DNA of 64,000 nt, from contig CADADB010000002.1 of assembly GCA_902786595.1 (NCBI GenBank), positions 94,011-158,010 on the forward strand, read 5' to 3'. The stretch is from an uncultured Bacteroidota bacterium. Its GTDB lineage: Bacteria > Bacteroidota > Bacteroidia > Bacteroidales > WCHB1-69. Position 1 is the first letter of the stretch, and every line of letters begins with the position of its first letter. Below are positions 38,432 to 46,178 of the stretch, one piece after another. The notes below the pieces were generated by a model. The model ran no database searches and was not told where the DNA came from. It saw only the letters and a list, made by a program, of their open reading frames with translations. The position numbers and the translations under genes are program-made.

Positions 38432-41400
38432 ATGAAAAATATTAAACAAATTTTCTGCTTGACTCTTCTTATGGTGTTTGTGCTGTCTGGCACATTGCGC
38501 GCCGAAAAATTGAAAGGAGAGAGAAGATCTTCCACACCGAAAGCGGAATCGGCTACTTGTCTTCCTGCAAGTAGTTCCAATGAGTTGACGGTGAACAATG
38601 TACGTGCCTATATCGAAACCGGTGGTACAATGTGGTTCAAGGAAGTTGCCGAATACGAGGTTCCTAGGGGCTCCGGAAAGACTTCCATGTTCTGTTCCGC
38701 ATTGTGGATTGGTGGTCTGGACTCCAACGGTCAGTTGAAATTGGCTGCCGTCCGTTTCAGACAAAGAGGTGATGACTATTGGACCGGTCCGTTGAAACTC
38801 GTCGGTGCCGGTACAACACAGTCCATGTGTATCAAATTCGACAAGCATTTCAAAATCACGCGTGCTGAAGTTGACGAGCATATCTCCAGCTACAACACTT
38901 CCGGATATGTGATGCCCGCCAGCATTGCCAACTGGCCTGCCCATGGCGATGCGGGTTATTCCTACTATTTGGCTCCTTTCAAGGATGTGAACGAAAATGG
39001 TGTTTATGACCCTGAAAATGGTGACTATCCGTATTATGACGTGGACAATGACCTCTGTCCGTGGACCGAGGACAACATTGCCCGTGCAGCAGAACACGCT
39101 CTGCCCAGAACACCAGAAGACGTTTTGTATTATGGTAACGATTGGCACAATTCCAACGGTATGATTTATGCCGACCATGTGTTGAAAGGCGATGAGACCC
39201 TGTTCTGGATTTTCAACGATAACGCTGGTGCGCATACAGAGTCTGAAGGTAATCCTATCGGTCTTGAAATCCGTGGCCAGGCATTCGGTTTCGCTACCAA
39301 TGACGAACTCAACAACATGACGTTCTACTCCTACGAGATTATCAACCGTTCTACCTATACTTTGACGGAAACCTACTTCTCACAGTGGGCTGACCCTGAT
39401 TTGGGTTATGCATACGATGACTATGTGGGTTGCGATGTGGGCCGTGGTCTTGGTTACTGTTATAACGGTTCCAACGTCGATGGCTCCGGTCAAAACTGGG
39501 CTTACGGTGACCAACCGCCTGCAGTGGGTGTTGACTTCTTCCAAGGACCTTACATGGATCCCGATGGACGTGACAACCCGAAATTCTATGCTGACAGTGC
39601 TTTGGAAATCGGCTATTGTGACAGATTCCTCTTTAGCGAGTTTTCCGCCGACCAGATGGCTATCAATGGTGTGAACTTCGGTGATAGCATTGAGGATAAC
39701 GAACGTTTCGGTATGAGAAGATTCGTCTATCACAACAACAACTCCAGCGTCACGGGTGACCCTGAAAAAGCTCCTGAATACTACAACATGTTGCGTGGTC
39801 TTTGGAAAGATAACTCCAAAATGCGTTACGGTGCCAACGCTCACGTTACCAATGGTGCCAATGGCCCTGAGTGCGACTTCATGTTCCCGTCATTGACGGA
39901 CGTTTGTAACTGGGGTACAATGGGTGTTGATCCGAACCCGTCTCAGTATGGTGCTGACGGTTGGACTGAGGCCAATGTGAATAACGCTCCTTATGACCGT
40001 CGTTTCATGCAGTCAGCTGGACCTTTCACCTTGAAACCCGGTTCTGTCAACTACATTACCGTTGGTATTCCGTGGGCACGCGCTGCGCAAGGCGGTGCTC
40101 AGGCCTCTGTGGATTTGCTTAAACGCGCCGATGATAAGTGTCAGTCTCTCTTCGAGAACTGTTTCAAAACTTTGGACGGTCCTGACGCTCCCGATGTCAC
40201 TATCCGCGAGCTGGAAAATGAGCTGATCCTCTATATCTCCAACAATGATCCTCAAAAGAACAACTATCACGAGACCTATATTGAACTTGATCCTCAGATT
40301 CCCAGAACTCTGGCAACTACTTCCTATATCAACGAATATGATACTATATATGCTTATACGGAAACTGGAGAACCGGATACTATCGTTCATGTCTCCACCG
40401 TTCCTGTTGAGACTATTGATACACTGACTCATGAACAACGTTCCTATAAGTTCGAAGGTTACCAGATTTATCAATTGAAGAACTCTTCAGTCAGTGTCAC
40501 TGACCTTAATGATGCCAGCAAGGCATTGCTCGTTGCCCAATGTGACATTGAAAACGGCGTTGGCCAATTGATCAACTGGATCTATAATGACGCTTTGGGT
40601 ACTTCCGTCGCCACCGAAATGGTGAACGGTTCAGACAATGGTATCGCCCACTCCTTCAGAATCACGGAAGACAAGTTTGCTACCGGTACCAACAAGAATC
40701 TTGTCAACCACAAAGAATACTACTTCCTTGTGTTGGCATACGGTTACAACGAGTACAAGCACTTCTCTTTGGACGCTGACAATCTCGATGGTCAACCGAC
40801 TACCTATTTGGCAGGTCGTAGAAACATCAAGACGACGGTGGGTATTCCTCACAAACCTGTTGAGAATATTTTGAATTCCAAGTATGGTGATGTGCCTATG
40901 ATTACCCGTATCGAAGGTCAGGGTAATGGTGGTTTCTATTTGGATATGACCGATGAATCTCGCGAACAGGTTCTTGCTCACAATGTTTATAACAATATTC
41001 AATACAAGAACAACTACGGTCCGTTGAATATTCAGGTCATTGACCCGTTGAAGGTTAAACCTTACGACTACATTGTCAAGTTCCTCCCGAACGATATCAG
41101 CCAAGATGTCAACGACAGCACTATGTGGCAGTTGATTATTTCCGACGAAGTTTCCGACCGCGAACTGATCAACAATAACATGTACACTATAGAGGGAAGC
41201 GATACAGTGCCGTCACGCGTCACTACAGCTGCTATGCCTATCAGCATGACAAACGAGCAGCTCTTCCTGGATATGGGTATTTCCATCTCCATCAAGAATG
41301 CCAACTTCAAGATTTATCAGAAGAATCTTGATGAACATGCCAAGGCGAATGGCGGATACACATTCAAGAATTTGTCATACTATGCTCAACCCGATGTTTT

Positions 41401-43153
41401 GGGATCCGAAATTACCTTTGACGGTGATATTCCTTGGTTGAGCGGTGTTATAGATGAAGAGGGTGATTATCCTGCCAACTGGATTCGTGCCGGTCAGCAA
41501 ACAGCTGGTAGCAAGTGGGAGTGTAACTCTGTCCAACCTGATATGCCTGCTTGCGACTACATGAAATGGCGTTCAGAAGACTTCTTCAATTTGTTCGATT
41601 TCGTTGATGGTAATGGTTCAACGGAGAAGGTCCGTGGTTTCATGGATCCTAACCAACAGTTTGAAAGCTTGATTAATGGTACTTGGGCACCTTACGTTAT
41701 GACTTCCCCGTATGACGGTGGTCCTAAAGCCAGATTCTTAGTTAAGGATATTGTCCAATCTGAATCGGCTCCCCTTCCTTCCGAGTTTGACTTCACGGTT
41801 CTTGCTTCCATTCCGAACCTTGCTGGTTATAACCAAACCCTTACGAACCTCTATTCTGTGGATATTGTCCTGACACCGGATAAGAGTCTTTGGACTCGCG
41901 CTATCGTCCTGGAGTCTGGTTCGGCTGGTTTGAACGACAACTACCTTATCCCTCAGAATTTCAAGGGTCAAACATATCAGAATGTGCGTTTGGAACCCAA
42001 GAACTGTCCTTCTGTTGATAAAGATGGTAATCCTGACAACAGCGGTACGACAGGTATGGGCTGGTTCCCTGGTTATGCTATCAATGTTGAAACCGGTGAG
42101 CGTTTGAACATTATGTTCGCAGAAAACTCCGCCGATGAGCTGAATAATGGTAATGATATGTTGTTCAACCCCACATCTGTTTACTCTTACATGAGAGATG
42201 TCAATACGGACACTCTTATGTTGGATGAGGATGGTAATCCCATTGCCCTTACAGAAGCTCAGTACAACTCCTATAGAAACTATTATGGCATGGCGTTCGG
42301 TGAACCTCTGAATGGTGGACGTCATTATGTATATGTTATGGGTAGCTCCGGTAACACTGCCAATACTTTCTACCGTTTCGACAGAAAGAGAAACTACAAT
42401 GACTCCAATGTCCAAGTTACCTCAAGTGGTGTCCAACATGGCGGCACGTTCACTGGTTCGGATGGACAAGTCTATCCTTATTATGAATGCGGCGTTTATG
42501 ATGAAGGCAAATGGTTGAGAGAGAAGTTCAATACCATTACGGAAACGAACTACAGCACAACCGCTCGTAAGGTCAAGAAGATGCAGATCTTCAACAATGT
42601 GATGTGGACCAGCATTCCGATGCCTAATCAGATGTTTGCGGATCAATGGCTCTCTTCTAATGCCACCATCAAGTTGCGTGTCTCTCGTCCTTATATGAGA
42701 TACTCATCCCGTTGGTTTGACGATCCTTCACAGTCTCCAAATGCGAATCTGAACGGTGGATATCCGATGTATGAATTCACCACTAAGAATATTGCTCCTA
42801 CTAAAGTTGAGCAAGTGGCTGATGTTGAGCAATTGTTGTCAGAAATCAACATTGTCCCGAACCCGTATTATGGATACTCTGACTATGAGCACACCGCTCT
42901 TGAAAACTATGTCCGCATAGTGAACCTTCCTGCAAGATGTACGATTTCAATATACACGGTCAACGGCACGCTGATCAGAACGCTTTCCCATGGTTCTGAA
43001 GAAGATTCCTTCGTTGAATGGGATTTGAAGAACCATGCGAATATTCCGATCGCCAGCGGTGTTTACATCATCTATGTGAAAGCTCCCGGAATTGGTGAGC
43101 GTACGTTGAAGTTCTTCTGCAATATGCGTCCTACAGACTTGAATGGTTTCTAA
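38432..43153 (+). CDS. Very large secreted protein with T9SS/FlgD-like C-terminus
   Basis: The product has 1573 residues with a signal peptide (about residues 1-24, VFVLSGTLRA). It opens with a beta-rich region (VRAYIETGGTMWFKEVAEYEVPRGSGKTSMFCSALWIGGLDSNGQLKLAAVRF), followed by many Asp-Asn-Gly-rich segments that could bind Ca2+ (KDVNENGVYDPENGDYPYYDVDND). The C-terminus (INIVPNPYYGYSDYEH ... VRIVNLPARCTISIYTVNGTLIRTLSHG ... ASGVYIIYVKAPGIGERTLKFF) has the form of T9SS type A or FlgD Ig-like sorting domains, with an extra tail of about ten residues after the usual end. It lies between a TonB receptor and a PorV-like gene. It is probably exported by T9SS and shown at the surface with the receptor. 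No enzyme motif was found. Confidence 0.78.
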   Translation: MKNIKQIFCLTLLMVFVLSGTLRAEKLKGERRSSTPKAESATCLPASSSNELTVNNVRAYIETGGTMWFKEVAEYEVPRGSGKTSMFCSALWIGGLDSNGQLKLAAVRFRQRGDDYWTGPLKLVGAGTTQSMCIKFDKHFKITRAEVDEHISSYNTSGYVMPASIANWPAHGDAGYSYYLAPFKDVNENGVYDPENGDYPYYDVDNDLCPWTEDNIARAAEHALPRTPEDVLYYGNDWHNSNGMIYADHVLKGDETLFWIFNDNAGAHTESEGNPIGLEIRGQAFGFATNDELNNMTFYSYEIINRSTYTLTETYFSQWADPDLGYAYDDYVGCDVGRGLGYCYNGSNVDGSGQNWAYGDQPPAVGVDFFQGPYMDPDGRDNPKFYADSALEIGYCDRFLFSEFSADQMAINGVNFGDSIEDNERFGMRRFVYHNNNSSVTGDPEKAPEYYNMLRGLWKDNSKMRYGANAHVTNGANGPECDFMFPSLTDVCNWGTMGVDPNPSQYGADGWTEANVNNAPYDRRFMQSAGPFTLKPGSVNYITVGIPWARAAQGGAQASVDLLKRADDKCQSLFENCFKTLDGPDAPDVTIRELENELILYISNNDPQKNNYHETYIELDPQIPRTLATTSYINEYDTIYAYTETGEPDTIVHVSTVPVETIDTLTHEQRSYKFEGYQIYQLKNSSVSVTDLNDASKALLVAQCDIENGVGQLINWIYNDALGTSVATEMVNGSDNGIAHSFRITEDKFATGTNKNLVNHKEYYFLVLAYGYNEYKHFSLDADNLDGQPTTYLAGRRNIKTTVGIPHKPVENILNSKYGDVPMITRIEGQGNGGFYLDMTDESREQVLAHNVYNNIQYKNNYGPLNIQVIDPLKVKPYDYIVKFLPNDISQDVNDSTMWQLIISDEVSDRELINNNMYTIEGSDTVPSRVTTAAMPISMTNEQLFLDMGISISIKNANFKIYQKNLDEHAKANGGYTFKNLSYYAQPDVLGSEITFDGDIPWLSGVIDEEGDYPANWIRAGQQTAGSKWECNSVQPDMPACDYMKWRSEDFFNLFDFVDGNGSTEKVRGFMDPNQQFESLINGTWAPYVMTSPYDGGPKARFLVKDIVQSESAPLPSEFDFTVLASIPNLAGYNQTLTNLYSVDIVLTPDKSLWTRAIVLESGSAGLNDNYLIPQNFKGQTYQNVRLEPKNCPSVDKDGNPDNSGTTGMGWFPGYAINVETGERLNIMFAENSADELNNGNDMLFNPTSVYSYMRDVNTDTLMLDEDGNPIALTEAQYNSYRNYYGMAFGEPLNGGRHYVYVMGSSGNTANTFYRFDRKRNYNDSNVQVTSSGVQHGGTFTGSDGQVYPYYECGVYDEGKWLREKFNTITETNYSTTARKVKKMQIFNNVMWTSIPMPNQMFADQWLSSNATIKLRVSRPYMRYSSRWFDDPSQSPNANLNGGYPMYEFTTKNIAPTKVEQVADVEQLLSEINIVPNPYYGYSDYEHTALENYVRIVNLPARCTISIYTVNGTLIRTLSHGSEEDSFVEWDLKNHANIPIASGVYIIYVKAPGIGERTLKFFCNMRPTDLNGF

Positions 43154-43180
43154 AATTATTAATCTTAAAAATCAGAGAAT

Positions 43181-44365
43181 ATGAAAAATCTATATAAATC
43201 ATTAATAATTTGCACAATTATAGCTCTCTTATCTGCAAGTACCTCCATGGTATTTGCAGGTAACAGAGACCGTTCCGGTCAAGCTGGTGCATCTCATCTG
43301 CTCATCGATCCATGGGCTCATACGAGCGGTATGGCCGGTGCAGGTGTTGCTGAAATCCGTGGTCTTGAATCCGTGTTCTCAAATGTGGCAGGTCTTACCT
43401 TCGTTCGTAAAACGGAACTTGCCTTCAACAGAACCCAATACCTTGTTGGTTCAGGTGCAGGTATCAGCATTAACTCCTTTGGTATTGCTCAGAAATTAGG
43501 TAAGAAAAAAGATTTCGGCGTCTTGGCCGTCTCTTTCTTCTCCCAGAATTTCGGTGATATTCAAATCACTACCACTGATCAGCCGGAAGGCGGCCTTGGT
43601 ACTTTCAGCCCTACACTTACCTATATTGGTCTGCATTATGCCAAGTCCTTCAACAACTTCATCAAGGGTGGTGTTTCTATCAAGGTGATTAACGAACGTA
43701 TTTCCGACTCCCATGCTACGGGCTTTGCCATTGACGCAGGTGTGCAATATGTGACCGGTAAGTATGAGAACTTCAAAATCGGTGTCACTTTGAAGAACAT
43801 TGGTCTTCCTATGCACTATACCGGTGACGGTCTCTCCGTTCGCTCTCGTATCCTGAGTCAGGAGTTTGAGCAGACTCTGGAGATGCGTTCCGCCGAATTT
43901 GAAATGCCCTCTTTGTTGTCCATCGGTATTTCTTATGACCTCCTGTTCTTTGGTGGTGAATATGCTGAAATGACAAAAGAAGAGCTCGCAGAAGAAGGTC
44001 TTACCCGTGATGATGCTGACCATAGACTTACCTTTGCCGGTACCTTCACCGCTAACTCTTACACGAGAGACGTTTTCTCTATCGGTATTGAGTACGGATT
44101 CAGAAATATCTTCATGATCCGTGCAGGTTACGGTCTTGAAAATATCTCCAAGGGTGCTGTTTCAAATATGGACGAAAAAGCCGCTATCCTCTTGAACAGC
44201 GACTCTTTCTTCGCAGGTCCCGCTGTTGGTGCCACCGTTTGTGCACCGCTAACCAAAGAGCGCGCGAAACATGCTGTTGGCCCCAGAATCTATTTCGATT
44301 ATGGATATAGATTCACCAACAACTGGAGAGGCAACCACTATATCGGCATTAAAGTTACTTTGTAA
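43181..44365 (+). CDS. PorV/PorQ family outer-membrane protein
   Basis: A barrel protein of 394 residues with a signal peptide (about residues 1-26, STSMVFAG). The N-terminal pattern AGASHLLIDPWAHTSGMAGAGVAEIRGLESVFSNVAGLTFVRKTELAFNRTQYL is characteristic of the PorV/PorQ group (UPF0164-like), FadL-fold barrels that act as shuttles or accessory proteins in type IX secretion. The barrel strands follow to the end (YFDYGYRFTNNWRGNHYIGIKVTL). It is the last gene of the TonB receptor and 1573-residue protein set, so it may serve those two rather than T9SS in general. A terminator follows. Confidence 0.85.
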   Translation: MKNLYKSLIICTIIALLSASTSMVFAGNRDRSGQAGASHLLIDPWAHTSGMAGAGVAEIRGLESVFSNVAGLTFVRKTELAFNRTQYLVGSGAGISINSFGIAQKLGKKKDFGVLAVSFFSQNFGDIQITTTDQPEGGLGTFSPTLTYIGLHYAKSFNNFIKGGVSIKVINERISDSHATGFAIDAGVQYVTGKYENFKIGVTLKNIGLPMHYTGDGLSVRSRILSQEFEQTLEMRSAEFEMPSLLSIGISYDLLFFGGEYAEMTKEELAEEGLTRDDADHRLTFAGTFTANSYTRDVFSIGIEYGFRNIFMIRAGYGLENISKGAVSNMDEKAAILLNSDSFFAGPAVGATVCAPLTKERAKHAVGPRIYFDYGYRFTNNWRGNHYIGIKVTL

Positions 44366-44395
44366 ACATATTCAATAGTTTTATTGTTTATCACG

Positions 44396-44426
44396 ATAGA
44401 AGAGACTTAACGGTCTCTTCTATTTG
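44396..44426 (+). terminator. Rho-independent terminator after the PorV-like gene
   Basis: Perfect 11-bp arms ATAGAAGAGAC and GTCTCTTCTAT around TTAACG, followed by TTTG. Confidence 0.87.
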
Positions 44427-44447
44427 TGTAATTTAAGAAAACATGTT

Positions 44448-44921
44448 ATGGAAGATGTAAAATATTATTCGCAGGAAGGATTGGATGCTCTTAAGCGTGA
44501 ATTGAATCATCTGGAGGCAGTTGAACGTCCGAAAATCTCCCAGGCCATCGCGGATGCGCGTGATAAGGGAGACCTTTCGGAAAATGCCGAGTATGATGCG
44601 GCCAAAGAAGCTCAAGGCATGCTCGAGTTGAAAATCGCCAATCTCAAAAACCTGATTTCCAAAGCCCGCGTTTTGGATGAATCAAAGATTGATGTCTCCA
44701 AAGTGTTGATCTATTCTATCGTCAAGATTAAGAATTTGAAGAATAAGATGGAGATGACATACACGATTGTACCTGAGTCTGAAGCAGATCTGAAAGGTGG
44801 CAAGATATCGGTTTCCAGTCCCATAGCCAAAGCCCTGATCGGCAATTCTACAGGCGATGTGGTCAGTGTTCAAGCACCTGCCGGTGTTATGGAATTTGAA
44901 ATTTTAGACGTTTCCCGTTAA
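44448..44921 (+). CDS. greA: Transcription elongation factor GreA
   Basis: GreA rescues backtracked RNA polymerase by stimulating cleavage of the transcript in the active site. The product from the ATG at 44448 has 157 residues, the family length; the longer frame opens with a TTG inside the preceding terminator. The N-terminal coiled coil has YYSQEGLDALKRELNHLE and the tip acidic pair in DARDKGDLSENAEYDAAKEAQG, and the C-terminal FKBP-like domain has TYTIVPESEADLKGGKISVSSPIAKALIGNSTGD. The HIT gene follows after 10 bp and is likely in the same operon. Confidence 0.96.
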   Translation: MEDVKYYSQEGLDALKRELNHLEAVERPKISQAIADARDKGDLSENAEYDAAKEAQGMLELKIANLKNLISKARVLDESKIDVSKVLIYSIVKIKNLKNKMEMTYTIVPESEADLKGGKISVSSPIAKALIGNSTGDVVSVQAPAGVMEFEILDVSR

Positions 44922-44931
44922 TCTTAAAAAC

Positions 44932-45330
44932 ATGGAAGAAACAATTTTCACCAAAATCGTTAAAGGGGAAATCCCCTGCTATAAAATTGCCGAAGATGAC
45001 CGTTTTTTTGCCTTCTTGGACATTTCCCCTTTGGCAAAAGGTCATACGTTGGTTATCACTAAGCTGCAAAACGACTATATTTTTGATTTGGACGACCAGA
45101 TGTTAGGCGACATGATGATCTTTGCAAAGAAAGTCGCAAAAGGCATCCAAAAGGCGATTCCCTGCAAACGTATAGGCGTGGCCGTGATTGGCATTGATGT
45201 TCCTCACAACCATATTCACCTTGTGCCCATCAATGGGGTGGGGGATCTTGATTTCAAGGCCCCGAGAGTGGAACTCAGTAAAGAGGAATTTGCGGACATC
45301 GCTGCTAAAATCTCCGCTGCCATCCAATAA
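44932..45330 (+). CDS. HIT family nucleotide hydrolase (Hint-like)
   Basis: A protein of 132 residues. The histidine triad is HNHIHLVPI (HxHxHxx), around residues 88-96. The N-terminal ETIFTKIVKGEIPCYKIAEDDRFFAFLDISPLAKGHTLVITK is the normal Hint start. HIT proteins hydrolyse AMP or GMP from amines and other nucleotidyl conjugates; the physiological substrate is seldom known. It overlaps the greA transcript and ends at a strong terminator. The C-terminus lacks the Trp found in Hint1. Confidence 0.93.
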   Translation: MEETIFTKIVKGEIPCYKIAEDDRFFAFLDISPLAKGHTLVITKLQNDYIFDLDDQMLGDMMIFAKKVAKGIQKAIPCKRIGVAVIGIDVPHNHIHLVPINGVGDLDFKAPRVELSKEEFADIAAKISAAIQ

Positions 45331-45343
45331 ATAAACCGTTATC

Positions 45344-45377
45344 AAGGTGGCACGAGTGATTGTGCCACCTTTTTTTT
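45344..45377 (+). terminator. Rho-independent terminator after the HIT gene
   Basis: 10-bp arms AAGGTGGCAC and GTGCCACCTT with an 8-nt loop, then a T-run. The start codon of the next gene lies only 10 bp downstream. Confidence 0.9.
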
Positions 45378-45386
45378 CTCTTGATT

Positions 45387-45953
45387 ATGAAAATAATAGG
45401 AATTACAGGAACTCTGGGAGCTGGTAAAGGTACTATTGTGGATTACCTTGTCAGTCATTACGGATTTAAGCACTACTCTGTCCGCGGATACCTCATTGAA
45501 GAGGCGCTGAAGCGCGGGATGGAATTGAACCGGGATACTTATGTGGTGGTTGCCAATGATTTGCGCACCACTTACGGACCCTCCTATATCGTTGACCAGC
45601 TCTATCTGCAAGCGGCTGAAAATGGCGACAATGCCATCATTGAAAGCATCCGGACACCAGGAGAGGTGGAGTCGCTCCGCAAGCAAGAACATTTCCTCCT
45701 TTTCGGTGTGGATGCTGATCCGGAAATCCGGTACGGACGCGTCATCAACCGCGCCTCAGAAACAGATCAGATTAGTTTTGAGACTTTCATCGAGAATGAA
45801 CAGCGTGAGATGTCCTCAACAGACCCTAACCACCAGAATATCGGGAAATGCATGCAGATGGCCGATTATGTTTTCCTTAACAATGGCGATTTCCAGGAAT
45901 TGTATCAGCAGGTGGAAAAAGTTTTAGGGATCACAGAACACGATAATGAATAG
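45387..45953 (+). CDS. P-loop nucleoside/nucleotide kinase-like protein
   Basis: A P-loop protein of 188 residues from the ATG at 45387 (the longer frame opens with TTG 45360 in the terminator). The P-loop is GITGTLGAGKGTIVDYL (residues about 5-21), followed by HYSVRGYLIEEALKRGMELNRDTYVVVANDLRTTYG, and then IIESIRTPGEVESLRKQEHFLLFGVDADPEIRYGRVINRASETDQ. The layout resembles adenylate or dephospho-CoA kinases and the dNMP kinase-like AAA_18 family seen in archaea and Bacteroidetes. The lid Arg residues are present, but the substrate cannot be assigned. Its start is so close to the terminator of the HIT gene that its own promoter or read-through must be assumed. Confidence 0.8.
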   Translation: MKIIGITGTLGAGKGTIVDYLVSHYGFKHYSVRGYLIEEALKRGMELNRDTYVVVANDLRTTYGPSYIVDQLYLQAAENGDNAIIESIRTPGEVESLRKQEHFLLFGVDADPEIRYGRVINRASETDQISFETFIENEQREMSSTDPNHQNIGKCMQMADYVFLNNGDFQELYQQVEKVLGITEHDNE

Positions 45954-45957
45954 TATA

Positions 45958-46050
45958 ACAGGTGACCGGATTTTTTGTGAGTAATTGCCAATTTTTAGGT
46001 GGGACTGAAATGATAATATGTATTTTAGGTGGGACTTACCGGTCACCTGT
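45958..46050. mobile_element. 93-bp MITE-like element with 12-bp inverted ends and internal repeats
   Basis: The ends are perfect inverted copies of ACAGGTGACCGG (45958-45969 and 46039-46050). Inside are two direct copies of TTTTAGGTGGGACT, 30 bp apart (to 46006 and 46036). There is no open frame. The layout, terminal inverted repeats plus tandem internal sites, resembles a miniature element or paired ends of an IS with several transposase sites (IS21-like; the family is a guess). No clear target duplication is seen. It starts 4 bp after a stop codon. Confidence 0.65.
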
Positions 46051-46070
46051 ATGTTGTCTTGTTTGACGAG

Positions 46071-46078
46071 CAAAGATA
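46071..46078 (-). promoter_or_regulatory. Leftward -7 box TATCTTTG with no gene behind it
   Basis: Minus-strand TAnnTTTG 20 bp right of the MITE-like element, directed into it. No leftward gene lies in front of it. It could drive a small RNA containing the inverted repeat. Confidence 0.5.
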
Positions 46079-46178
46079 TAAAATTTTTCATTCGAAAATT
46101 AATTATTGAAAAATTATTTTATAAAATATTCTTTACAAATAACCGTTAAAAACAAAAATTCGTTTTCAAGAAAGAATC

